From UBA2589 sp965223235 (GTDB lineage Bacteria; Gemmatimonadota; Gemmatimonadetes; Longimicrobiales; Gaopeijiaceae), in the NCBI GenBank assembly GCA_965223235.1, contig CBDCVV010000022.1:186001-250000 (forward strand): a stretch of 64,000 nucleotides of DNA. The letters run 5' to 3'. The notes under the pieces were generated by a model that was not told where the DNA came from, made no database searches, and worked only from the letters and a program-made list of their open reading frames with translations. Position numbers and translations under genes: made by a program. Numbering within the stretch: the first letter of the stretch is position 1; each line of letters starts with the position of its first letter. Positions 50,594 through 58,885 of this stretch are shown here, in pieces.

Positions 50594-51004
50594 TCACTTC
50601 GGGGGAACCGGGGTCATCTCGATCACGACGCCGCTGACCACATCCGCGCCGATCCCGCAGGTACTCGAGAGAGGCAGCCGGGCTGTCTCAAATCCAACGC
50701 GAACAGCGAGCACGGTGAGCGTCCGACAGTCAGGGTCCGTCTGTCCTCGGGGTGGCCCGGACATGAGTGTCCATGCCCCCGATGAGTCGCTCTGGTCGCT
50801 GTCTCGTGTCTCCACCGTCAGATCCAGCGGCGCCGTATAACGCAAAGTCATCTGCGCGCCATCGATCGCCTGACCCGCGGTGTACCCCTGACCGTCGGAG
50901 GCTGCCACCACGGTCCCATGAAGTTCGATCACATTTTCCGGGTCGCTCGACCCACAGCCGATCGCTGTCGCAGCCATCGCATACACAAGAAGTCGAACGT
51001 TCAC
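50594..51004 (-). CDS. Small lipoprotein with carboxypeptidase-regulatory-like domain
   Basis: 136 aa with a lipoprotein signal (LLVYAMAATAIGC). The mature part is a small beta-sandwich (IELHGTVVAASDGQG, GAQMTLRYTAPLDL, DSSGAWTLMSGPPRG, VLAVRVGFETARLPLSS) like a carboxypeptidase-regulatory or Cna-B repeat. Two Cys could pair. It converges with the M42 gene, 30 bases apart. Function unknown; these domains often bind or stabilise surface proteins. Confidence 0.75.
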   Translation of the reverse strand: MNVRLLVYAMAATAIGCGSSDPENVIELHGTVVAASDGQGYTAGQAIDGAQMTLRYTAPLDLTVETRDSDQSDSSGAWTLMSGPPRGQTDPDCRTLTVLAVRVGFETARLPLSSTCGIGADVVSGVVIEMTPVPPK

Positions 51005-51200
51005 TGCTCACCACCCAAGTAGAGACTCTTCGGCCGCGCACCGAATCGACGGCACGATGACGCGACATCCGGCGTCCGTCCAGACTCTTCACACGAGCGA
51101 GGCTGCACGGAACTAAAGGTATGATACCGCCGCTCGGACTGCTTGTTGCGATCAGCTCCGTGTGGGTCATGGCGGCTTAGGGGAGGCACTCTCCACCGCG

Positions 51201-53012
51201 CTATCGCCGATCGACCGAGATCTCCTGTTCCACGAAGCCACCGGCATCGGGAATCCGGAGGTTACGCACCAACGTGTTCACACCGTCGACGGTGACGCCG
51301 AGATCGATTCGATGCCCCTCGGGAAGGCCGCAAAAGCGGAAGAACCCCTTCGGATTGGTTCGTGTCGCTAGCCCTACCTGTCCTTGATGGACAATCAGTT
51401 CGTTCTGTGTCACGTCGACGCCCCCCATCCGCGCGGACACACCCGCCGAGGCACCTAGCCTCGAAGCACCTGCCGAGAAAGCCACGGTCGGCGTAGTGAC
51501 GCGCACTTCGACATCTTCGATGGGAGTTCCGGTACCTCCATCGACTACCCGGCCGAACACGATCCCTTCGGCCGGAAAGTCACGCGCGAGCTCGCGCCAC
51601 TCGGGGTGTCGATCGGCGCCGACACAAGATCCGTAGAGGATGGCGCGAGCGGATGGCAACGTCAGTCGGACGAGCGTCGCCTCACCGTTTACGACAGCCC
51701 ATGTCGATGAACTCGCCGGAAACCCGAGCGCATCGAGGTCCGGGTCCGAGACCGCTAATTCGTAGACGCCCTGAACAAGCCCATAGAACGAGAACCTTCC
51801 GAGTGAATCGGTCGTGGTCGTCTCATCTGCACCTTCCACAACGACCCGCACCCCGCCACGAGGTTGATCCAGACTGTCCTTCACAACCCCGTCGATCGCG
51901 CCGGTGACGCCGTGTCCAAGCGTGCGGCCGGCCCCTTGCACTTCCTGCACCACACCGCCCGCTTCGGTGAACCCCGCCAAGTAGGTGCGCGACTCGTAGC
52001 CGGTCGTCCCCTGCCGCGCGAACCTTGGCATCCGGATCCACCACTCCGGGATGATCCAACCGCCGTCGGGCATCCGCTCGAAGTCGACCCTGCCCCCTAG
52101 CTCGCTAGTAACCAGGGTGGCTTCTGCATTCACATACCGGAACTCAAGCCACTTCAATTCGGCAGTCGATTGGTCTAGCCATAGGGTGCCCCGAATGTCC
52201 GGGATCCTGTCTCGCGCGTCCGCCGGAGCGAATGAGAGCCCGACGAGACCGGGAGGCCCGCCCTCCGCCTCACCCAACGTTGCGCGGAAGCAGTGGGTCT
52301 CCAGAAACTCCTCCGACAGTAACACTCCAGCATCCGGGGCGAAGTAGAGGTCCGTGTTTCCGGAGCGCTGGACGAACCCTTCGCGAACGAGCTCCGCGGC
52401 CGGACGGCTTCGAAAGGGTACGCGCATGTTGGCCTGACGCTCAACCGATCTCGAACGTCGGACAACCCTCGTGTCGCGCTCCAACTCCTGCTCGTAGAGA
52501 AGCGTGTGATAGCGGTAGAGCTCTTGCTCATCTGTGAGCGCCGCTGCTGTGAGGGCTTTGCGGGCCTCTTCCCATAGCCGAGCGGCAGCCAGGCCTTGCT
52601 GCCGTCCTGTCTCACACCGGGTCTCGGCTTCCACGCCGAGGCCCTCGAGCTCGATCGGTGCGAGTGCGAGTCCGAGACGCACGTCAGTCCGCTCACCCAC
52701 CACGAAGTCTAGGGGGTCACTGGTAGACGGCGCCCTCCCGATCATCTCCGCACGAACAGAGTGGACGCCTTGTCCCGGCCGGAAAAAGACGACGCGCCCC
52801 CGGTCATCGGCGAGCCGGCGAGCGACTTCCCGGCCCGCCGCATCATGGAGGTAGACGATGGACCCGGCTATCGGGGCGCCGGACTCCCGACTGGTTACCG
52901 TCACAGAGACCGTCTGGGCTAGGAGACCAGAAGCGCTGCCCACCATCCAGATCGAAGCGAGCCCCAACCACACACGACCGGTTAGGCGGCCCAGACCGGT
53001 CAGGTCATTCAT
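51201..53012 (-). CDS. Secreted protein with carboxypeptidase-regulatory-like domains
   Basis: 603 aa from ATG 53012, with GGAGG six bases upstream; the frame is open to 53183. Signal peptide (GLASIWMVGSASGLLAQ). Residues about 30-115 form one carboxypeptidase-regulatory-like domain (VSVTVTSRESGAPIAGSIV), a middle region (about 120-360) has helices and a beta domain ending in GGWIIPEWWIRMPRF, and two more such domains occur near 380-450 (GAIDGVVKDSLDQPRGGV) and 490-600 (GIVFGRVVDGGTGTPIEDV). Proteins of this kind are common in Gemmatimonadota/Bacteroidetes-type secretomes and may act with outer-membrane receptors. Not more precisely identified. Confidence 0.82.
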   Translation of the reverse strand: MNDLTGLGRLTGRVWLGLASIWMVGSASGLLAQTVSVTVTSRESGAPIAGSIVYLHDAAGREVARRLADDRGRVVFFRPGQGVHSVRAEMIGRAPSTSDPLDFVVGERTDVRLGLALAPIELEGLGVEAETRCETGRQQGLAAARLWEEARKALTAAALTDEQELYRYHTLLYEQELERDTRVVRRSRSVERQANMRVPFRSRPAAELVREGFVQRSGNTDLYFAPDAGVLLSEEFLETHCFRATLGEAEGGPPGLVGLSFAPADARDRIPDIRGTLWLDQSTAELKWLEFRYVNAEATLVTSELGGRVDFERMPDGGWIIPEWWIRMPRFARQGTTGYESRTYLAGFTEAGGVVQEVQGAGRTLGHGVTGAIDGVVKDSLDQPRGGVRVVVEGADETTTTDSLGRFSFYGLVQGVYELAVSDPDLDALGFPASSSTWAVVNGEATLVRLTLPSARAILYGSCVGADRHPEWRELARDFPAEGIVFGRVVDGGTGTPIEDVEVRVTTPTVAFSAGASRLGASAGVSARMGGVDVTQNELIVHQGQVGLATRTNPKGFFRFCGLPEGHRIDLGVTVDGVNTLVRNLRIPDAGGFVEQEISVDRR

Positions 53013-53191
53013 GTGCGCCTCCAGCTGATCATACGATCGCGAAGCATCGCCACCGACCGTTGGCTCCCCGCGACGGTATTCACTACGTGCGAACCATAGC
53101 CGCATTTCGGGACACCGGCCAACGTCTACGATCCGGTTCCAGTTGACACCGCACCCTCGCCGGCCACACGTTTCCCTGAACACCTCAGGGG

Positions 53192-53210
53192 AGCCCCGCA
53201 GTGCGGGGCT
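53192..53210 (+). terminator. Hairpin with T-rich tail upstream of padR
   Basis: AGCCCCGC/GCGGGGCT, 8-bp stem with a three-base loop, followed by TTCTT. It has a terminator shape but sits 36 bases before the padR start with no plus-strand gene ahead of it, so it may be an attenuator in the padR leader. Confidence 0.55.
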
Positions 53211-53245
53211 TTCTTCGACCCGCTCCCCTCAACATTTCAGGTATC

Positions 53246-53584
53246 ATGACGCGCAAGCAGATGAACCTGCTTCAGGGCACGCTCGACGTCCTCGTGATGA
53301 AGGCGGTCGCGCACGAGTCCCGACACGGATACGGAGTCGCGGAGTGGATTCGACGGGTCACCGACGGGACCCTCGAGATCGAAGACGGCGCCCTCTACAC
53401 CTCGCTGCATCGGATGGAGAGACGAGGATGGCTGTCATCGGAGTGGGGCGTCTCGGAGAACAATCGGCGCGCGAAGTTCTACGGACTCACCCCCGAAGGC
53501 AGAGGGGAGCTCGACCGAGCGGAGGCGGATTGGGCGCGGTACGCGGCGGCAGTGTTCAAGGTGTTGGGAAGCGGCGGGCGTTGA
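53246..53584 (+). CDS. PadR-family transcriptional regulator
   Basis: 112 aa from ATG 53246. Winged-helix PadR fold: NLLQGTLDVLVMKAVAHES, HGYGVAEWIRRVT, EIEDGALYTSLHRMERRGWL (recognition helix and wing), KFYGLTPEGRGEL. A short C-terminal helix provides dimerisation. It is separated by one base from the ADOP permease gene and should repress or activate it; this pairing is the common arrangement for ADOP permeases. Ligand unknown. A hairpin precedes it at 53192. Confidence 0.93.
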   Translation: MTRKQMNLLQGTLDVLVMKAVAHESRHGYGVAEWIRRVTDGTLEIEDGALYTSLHRMERRGWLSSEWGVSENNRRAKFYGLTPEGRGELDRAEADWARYAAAVFKVLGSGGR

Positions 53585-53585
53585 C

Positions 53586-56300
53586 ATGAGACTCCCGAAG
53601 GGGTTCAGGAAGCTCTTCCGGCTCGGGCACCTCCTCTCGGATGCCGAGCGCGAGGTGGACGACGAACTACGCCACCACTTCGATGAAGCGGTGCGGCGCG
53701 GCATATCGAAGGGGCAAACGGCGAAGGAAGCCGCCCGAGAGGCGAGGAAGCGTTTCGGGGATGAGCGGGCTTACCGCGAGGCCCTCCGGAGGATCGACGA
53801 GGACCGATTCAACGCACGGGACCGAAACGATCGAGTCGACACGGTGGTTCGAACGGTGACACACACCGCACGTCGACTTCGGCGAGCCCCAGGCTTCACG
53901 GTCGCTGTGACTTTGATCCTTGCCTTAGGCATCGGGGCGAACGCGGTCATGTTCGGCGTCGTGGACCGGCTCCTACTCAGTCCTCCGCAACACATCGTCG
54001 ACGCAGATGATGTGCGTCACCTGAACATCCGAAGAGTCATCTTCAACGGCGATGTCAATATCGGCTCGTCGCTGACATGGCCGGACTACCGAGACTTCAC
54101 GACACTCTCGTCATTCGAATCCGTCGCGGCCTTCACACGGCCCCGAACACAAACCGTCGGCCGCGGCGACGGGGCGGCACCAGCGGTCACGGCGGGCGCG
54201 AGTGCTTCGTTCTTCCCCCTTCTGGGCGTGACACCAGTCCTCGGTCGCTTCTACGACACCGACGAAGACGAAGTCGATTCTCCTCCGACGGCGGTACTCT
54301 CCGAGGAGTACTGGAAGCGCGCGTATGGTGGTGATCGATCTGTGCTCGGGAAGCCGATCGATATCGGCCAACAGGTCTACACAATTGTCGGCGTCACTCC
54401 GGCCGGCTTCAGCGGAGCTACGCTGGCGCCGGTAGATGTCTGGCTCCCGATCGTCCCGCATCAGTCGGCGGAAAACGGGGACGAGTGGTTAGACAACCGC
54501 GGATGGTATTGGGTAAGGGCGGTAGGCCGCCTTCGAGGTGGCACGTCTGTGGAGGCCGCCGAGGCGGAAGCGACCGCCGCACATCGTGGTGGCCGGTCAG
54601 AACTCATCGACGCCGGCTGGTACGACGAGAACGCGGAGGTTCTCGCCTCATCGCTGATTCCAGCCCGGGGCCCTCAACCCAGCGAAGAAGTCCAGGTCGC
54701 CAGGTGGCTGTCCGGAGTCTCTCTCATCGTCCTCCTCATCGCCTGTTTCAACGTCGCGAACCTCCTCTTGGCGCGGGCAGTCAACGACCGACGAGAGATC
54801 GCGATTAGGCTAGCACTCGGCGTCGGGAGGCGACGACTCGCGGGGGAGCTCCTCGCCGAGAGCCTGGGCCTCGCATTGCTCGGCTCAATGGCCGCGGTCC
54901 TCATCGCGAGCCTCTTTGGTGGAACGATCCACCGCGTACTCCTTCCAGAGGTCGCGTTCTCACCGCAGCAGATCGGCTTTCAACTCGTCGGCTTCACCCT
55001 GTTTGCCACGGTCACGGCCGGTGTTCTCACAGGAGCGCTTCCCGCACTTCACGCCGTCCGCACGGGACTCGGCGACACATTACGATCCGGCGGGCGCTCC
55101 GTGTCCGGGAGCCACATTCGAACGAGACGAGCTCTCCTGATCGGACAAGCGGCTCTGTCGGTTGTGCTCCTGGTTGGCGCAGCACTCTTCGTCCAAAGCT
55201 TGAGGCAGGCGCAGCGGTTGGACCTGGGCTTCGACGCCGACCGGTTGGTGATCGCCACGCTCGAATGGAATGAGACGTTCCCGGCCGAGCAGCGAAAGGC
55301 GACGTACGAGGAAGTCGGGGAGCGCGTACGCCGACTACCCGGAGTCCAAGCAGCAGGGATGACCTACACCGTACCCTTCCGCTCCAGCATCTCCCTCGGC
55401 CAACCCCGCGTGCCTGGCCTTGATTCGGTTCCACTGCACCACAGCGGCGGCCCCTACGTGAACAAAGTCGGTCCCGAGACACTCCGGGCCATGGGACTGA
55501 GAATCGTCGCTGGTCGGGGTATCGAGCCGAGTGACGACTCGCCTGAGGCTCCGCCGGTCGCCGTCGTTTCCGAAAGCATGGCCGACGCATATTGGCCGGC
55601 GGGTGACGCACTCGGGTCGTGCATGTTCTTCGGCGATGATCCCGCCCCAGCATGCACTGAGGTGATCGGCGTCGTGGAGAACCACCGACGACAAGAGCTG
55701 ATCGAAGAGGACCCGCACTTTCTCTACTACGTGAACCAGGGGCACCCCGACTTCCAGGGTCCGCCTCAAGCGCTCATGGTGGGCACCTCGGGGAACTCGG
55801 ACACCGTCGTCGAATCGATACGAGACGAGGCACGAAGTACTTCGTCCTCCATCCGGTTCGTCACGGTAAACTCGATGACCGATTTCGTAGCACCGGAGAT
55901 GCGCTCGTGGCGCATGGGGGCCACAGTGTTCACGATCTTCGGACTCCTGGCTTTGATCGTAGCCGGGTGGGGACTCTACAGCGTTCTCGCCTTCGACGTG
56001 GCACTCCGCCGGAGCGAGCTCGGCATTCGCTCGGCCTTGGGTGCGGGGACTCAGCGGATCGTGCAGCTCGTCCTCAAACAGGCAGTGTCGACTGTCCTTG
56101 TCGGAACAGCTCTAGGTTTGGTCATCGCGGCATGGGGGGCGACCCTCGTGCAACCCCTCTTATACGAGGTGTCCGCACGGGACCCGCGCACCTATGTCAC
56201 GGTGGCGTTGGCGCTACTCGTCGTGTCGGGGGTGGCGGGCTCCTTTCCTGCTTGGCGGGCCACCCGTGTCGACCCCCGGACGGCGCTGCGCACCGACTGA
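53586..56300 (+). CDS. ADOP-type duplicated ABC permease (MacB-PCD/FtsX)
   Basis: 904 aa. N-terminal permease-prefix helical domain (about 10-80: DAEREVDDELRHHFDEAVRR, AREARKRFGDERAYREALRR). It is followed by two MacB-type halves, each with a periplasmic core domain and FtsX helices (FTVAVTLILALGIGANAVMF; VSLIVLLIACFNVANLLLAR; VFTIFGLLALIVAGWGLYSV; VALALLVVSGVAGSFPAWRA). No ATPase is encoded beside it, typical of these orphan permeases. Expected in the inner membrane, with an unknown substrate. It is regulated presumably by the PadR gene before it. It converges with ccoS, 17 bases from its stop. Confidence 0.93.
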   Translation: MRLPKGFRKLFRLGHLLSDAEREVDDELRHHFDEAVRRGISKGQTAKEAAREARKRFGDERAYREALRRIDEDRFNARDRNDRVDTVVRTVTHTARRLRRAPGFTVAVTLILALGIGANAVMFGVVDRLLLSPPQHIVDADDVRHLNIRRVIFNGDVNIGSSLTWPDYRDFTTLSSFESVAAFTRPRTQTVGRGDGAAPAVTAGASASFFPLLGVTPVLGRFYDTDEDEVDSPPTAVLSEEYWKRAYGGDRSVLGKPIDIGQQVYTIVGVTPAGFSGATLAPVDVWLPIVPHQSAENGDEWLDNRGWYWVRAVGRLRGGTSVEAAEAEATAAHRGGRSELIDAGWYDENAEVLASSLIPARGPQPSEEVQVARWLSGVSLIVLLIACFNVANLLLARAVNDRREIAIRLALGVGRRRLAGELLAESLGLALLGSMAAVLIASLFGGTIHRVLLPEVAFSPQQIGFQLVGFTLFATVTAGVLTGALPALHAVRTGLGDTLRSGGRSVSGSHIRTRRALLIGQAALSVVLLVGAALFVQSLRQAQRLDLGFDADRLVIATLEWNETFPAEQRKATYEEVGERVRRLPGVQAAGMTYTVPFRSSISLGQPRVPGLDSVPLHHSGGPYVNKVGPETLRAMGLRIVAGRGIEPSDDSPEAPPVAVVSESMADAYWPAGDALGSCMFFGDDPAPACTEVIGVVENHRRQELIEEDPHFLYYVNQGHPDFQGPPQALMVGTSGNSDTVVESIRDEARSTSSSIRFVTVNSMTDFVAPEMRSWRMGATVFTIFGLLALIVAGWGLYSVLAFDVALRRSELGIRSALGAGTQRIVQLVLKQAVSTVLVGTALGLVIAAWGATLVQPLLYEVSARDPRTYVTVALALLVVSGVAGSFPAWRATRVDPRTALRTD

Positions 56301-56317
56301 GATCGCTCGCTGATAAC

Positions 56318-56455
56318 CTACTCGTCGTAGAGGATTCTCGTCGGAGGGTCGTCCAGATCGTCAAACTGGCCGTGACGCACCGCGGCCACGAAGAGCACGA
56401 CGAATACGGCAGCCAACCCGACAGCGACTGGCAGGAGAAAGGTGATCGCGATCAT
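56318..56455 (-). CDS. ccoS: cbb3 oxidase assembly protein CcoS
   Basis: 45 aa from ATG 56455, which overlaps the CcoI stop (ATGA). One N-terminal membrane helix (IAITFLLPVAVGLAAVFVVL) is followed by RHGQFDDLDDPPTRILYD, the CcoS signature. The protein takes part in cofactor insertion and assembly of cbb3 oxidase. It is the last gene of the cbb3 operon. Confidence 0.9.
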   Translation of the reverse strand: MIAITFLLPVAVGLAAVFVVLFVAAVRHGQFDDLDDPPTRILYDE

Positions 56456-58743
56456 GGGTCGTCGCGCCGCACAATCGCTTCGACCCGCTGGGCGTGTGCC
56501 AAAACCACCCCACTGGAAAGAGGCATGAGGACCGCAGCCACGAGAGGGTTCACCCATCCCGCACCCGCAGCGGCAACGGCCAGAACGTTATAGATGACAG
56601 ACCCACGTCGACTCCTCCGGACCATTCTCTGGCTGACCCGGCCAACCCGCAGAGCCGCTTCAACCGGAGCGAGTCGGTCATCGACGACGACCGCATCGGC
56701 GGCCAGCACCGCTGACGCCGCACCGCCCCCCATCGCTACGGCGACGTCCGAAGCCGCGAGCGCCGGGCCATCGTTCAACCCGTCGCCGGCGAACAGGACG
56801 GTTCTTCCCGCACGACGCCAGCGCCCGATCTCCTCCGCCTTCTCCGCCGGGCTTCGCGAGGCCTCGGAGTCGATGCCTCCTAGGCGTCGAGCGATCTCAT
56901 CGGTAGGTGCCGCGGTGTCGCCGCTCAAGAGAACGGTCTCGACGCCGAGACCCTCGATCCGCTCGACGGTGGCCGTCGCATCGTCGCGGAGTCGATCCCC
57001 GAAGGTGATCTGAGCGCCCCGCCCACCGGGACCGAGCAACGCGACCACGTCGGCACCCGCAGAGCGGATCTCCCATAGCTCGTCGTCAACCCAACCGCGG
57101 ATCCCCACCCCCGATGTCTCGACGACCTCGGCCCCGACTGGGATCGGTACTGCACGCCGCACAGCCTCTCTAACAATGGCCTCCGCTCGAGGATGTCCGC
57201 TAAAACGTTCGAGACCTGAAGCCACACGGAGAGCTTCGTCCGAGGCGTCGAGGACGCGAAGATCTCCCTCCGTGACGGTGCCGGTCTTGTCCAAGACGAC
57301 TAAGTCGACGTTGGCAGCAGCCAGCAGGGCGCGAGGAGACCGAAAGAGTACGCCCCGCCGAGCAGCCGCCCCTAACCCGGCCATGCCCACGAGGGGTCGG
57401 GCTAGAGCGAGGGCGCAAGGACACGCCACCACCAGCACGGCTACAGTGGGCTCCAAGGCACCGCCCCCAGCGGCAAAGGTCCAGGCGAGCCACGTTCCCG
57501 CCGCTGCCGCCAGCGTAAGCCCGGTAAACCACGGTGCGAGGCGATCCGTAGGATCTACCCCCACCTCCCCGCCTGCCGCGGTATCCAACGCGGCTGCCAT
57601 CTCTTGCACCACACTCGACTCGGCCGGCACGGTGACGCGCACCGCAATCGCTCCGTCGGTGAGGATCGTCCCCGCCCAAACTTCGTCCTCCAGGTCAACC
57701 GGAACCGGGCGGGACTCACCGGTGAGGAGGGCTCGCTGTACACGACCTCTCCCCCAAGCCACGACTCCGTCCGCAGGGAGTTCCTCTCCTGCACCGACAT
57801 CGACCACATCGCCGGGCTCGAGTTCGTCCGACGGGACCCACTCCACCCCGGAAGGAGTTCGTCGTCTAGCCGTGGACGGCACGGTCGCTGCAAGCGACAA
57901 CGCCGCTTCGGCGCTTCGACTACGACCAGCCGACTCCACCACCCTCCCTGCCAGCAGGAGTGTCACGAGCATCGACAGTGAATCGAGGTATGTGTCGACG
58001 TGCAGTAGCACCCCGACGATACCGTGGCCGTAGAGGACCGCGACGCCCAGTGCGATCGGGACATCCATGTGGAGCACCCCCCGGCGCAGCCCTCGAATCG
58101 CAGCCGTGTAGAAGGGCGACGCGCACCAGAGTGCTACGGGCGTAGCAAGCACCAGAGTCCACCACCGAAAGAGCTCCGCGTACGCGGGATCCATCGGATC
58201 GACCCATCCTGCGTACAGCGCCGCGGACAAGAGCATCACGTTCGCCGACGAGAAGCCAGCGACGCCGAGCCGGGTGAGCAGTGTCCGGTCCACGAGTCGA
58301 GACTCAGCTCCGACCCTGGGTCGGTATCCGAGTGTCTCAATCGTCTCAGCTAGCGTCGCCAGGTCGATCTCTCTCGCGACCCAGCGGAGGCGAGCCCGCC
58401 CGGTAGCGTAGCTCACTGTGGCCTCCACGACGCCCGGGAGTTGGCGAAGGACCGCTTCAGTAACCCAGACACACGATGCGCAGCGTAGGCCGTCGATCGA
58501 GAGCGAAGACTCGCATATTCCGTCGGCGTCCGCCTCCACCACGGTGCCGCTCCACCGACCGCCGATCGCCGAGGGCCGAGGGGCCGGCTTCTCACGGCTC
58601 TCGTAGTAGCGCTCGAGCCCTGCCCCGCGGATTAGGGCAGCCGCCGCCTCACAGCCTCGACAACAGAACGCGTCGGCGGGTCCATCCACCGCGGTCGCAC
58701 AGTGTGGACAGCGGCGTACAGCGTCAGCGCTCGCCGGCCTCAT
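56452..58743 (-). CDS. ccoI: Copper-type P1B ATPase CcoI for cbb3 oxidase assembly
   Basis: 763 aa from ATG 58743 (a GTG in frame lies at 58767). The N-terminus has CPHC (12-15) and CCRGC (27-31), the extra metal-binding motif common in CcoI, then an HMA domain with CASC (88-91). Ordered P-type ATPase motifs: TGES (actuator), CPC in ACPCALALARP, DKTGTVTEGD phosphorylation site, GDGLNDGPALAASDVAVAMGGGAAS. It transports Cu to the active site side of cbb3 oxidase. Its start overlaps the short FixH-like gene by 20 bases and its stop overlaps ccoS by ATGA. Confidence 0.94.
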   Translation of the reverse strand: MRPASADAVRRCPHCATAVDGPADAFCCRGCEAAAALIRGAGLERYYESREKPAPRPSAIGGRWSGTVVEADADGICESSLSIDGLRCASCVWVTEAVLRQLPGVVEATVSYATGRARLRWVAREIDLATLAETIETLGYRPRVGAESRLVDRTLLTRLGVAGFSSANVMLLSAALYAGWVDPMDPAYAELFRWWTLVLATPVALWCASPFYTAAIRGLRRGVLHMDVPIALGVAVLYGHGIVGVLLHVDTYLDSLSMLVTLLLAGRVVESAGRSRSAEAALSLAATVPSTARRRTPSGVEWVPSDELEPGDVVDVGAGEELPADGVVAWGRGRVQRALLTGESRPVPVDLEDEVWAGTILTDGAIAVRVTVPAESSVVQEMAAALDTAAGGEVGVDPTDRLAPWFTGLTLAAAAGTWLAWTFAAGGGALEPTVAVLVVACPCALALARPLVGMAGLGAAARRGVLFRSPRALLAAANVDLVVLDKTGTVTEGDLRVLDASDEALRVASGLERFSGHPRAEAIVREAVRRAVPIPVGAEVVETSGVGIRGWVDDELWEIRSAGADVVALLGPGGRGAQITFGDRLRDDATATVERIEGLGVETVLLSGDTAAPTDEIARRLGGIDSEASRSPAEKAEEIGRWRRAGRTVLFAGDGLNDGPALAASDVAVAMGGGAASAVLAADAVVVDDRLAPVEAALRVGRVSQRMVRRSRRGSVIYNVLAVAAAGAGWVNPLVAAVLMPLSSGVVLAHAQRVEAIVRRDDP

Positions 58744-58885
58744 ACGCACTCGCGATCGGGTCGGCACCGCCCACCGCGACGATGACGAACCCGATGTTGA
58801 CGGCCACCACGATCGCGAGACCCACCGCGATCCCGATCGGCCAAGCCAGGGATTGAGTCTTGGTCGACTCCTCCACTCGTTTCAT
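58724..58885 (-). CDS. Short FixH/CcoH-like membrane protein
   Basis: 53 aa, too short for common length cut-offs. It has an N-terminal charged stretch, one helix (WPIGIAVGLAIVVAVNIGFV), then GGADPIASAYEAGER. That layout matches the start of FixH/CcoH (helix followed by a DPxxxSYE-type segment), but the usual C-terminal periplasmic domain is missing. GGGGGGAGGCC lies about five bases before the ATG as ribosome-binding site. Its ATG overlaps the CcoG stop (TGATG) and its end overlaps ccoI. The position between ccoG and ccoI is exactly where fixH is found in other cbb3 clusters. Confidence 0.8.
   Translation of the reverse strand: MKRVEESTKTQSLAWPIGIAVGLAIVVAVNIGFVIVAVGGADPIASAYEAGER

Noticed and set aside
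53013..53183. Longer start for the carboxypeptidase-regulatory-like gene
   Set aside because: The extra region is Arg/Cys-rich without a signal, whereas GGAGG and the signal peptide at 53012 fit a normal start.
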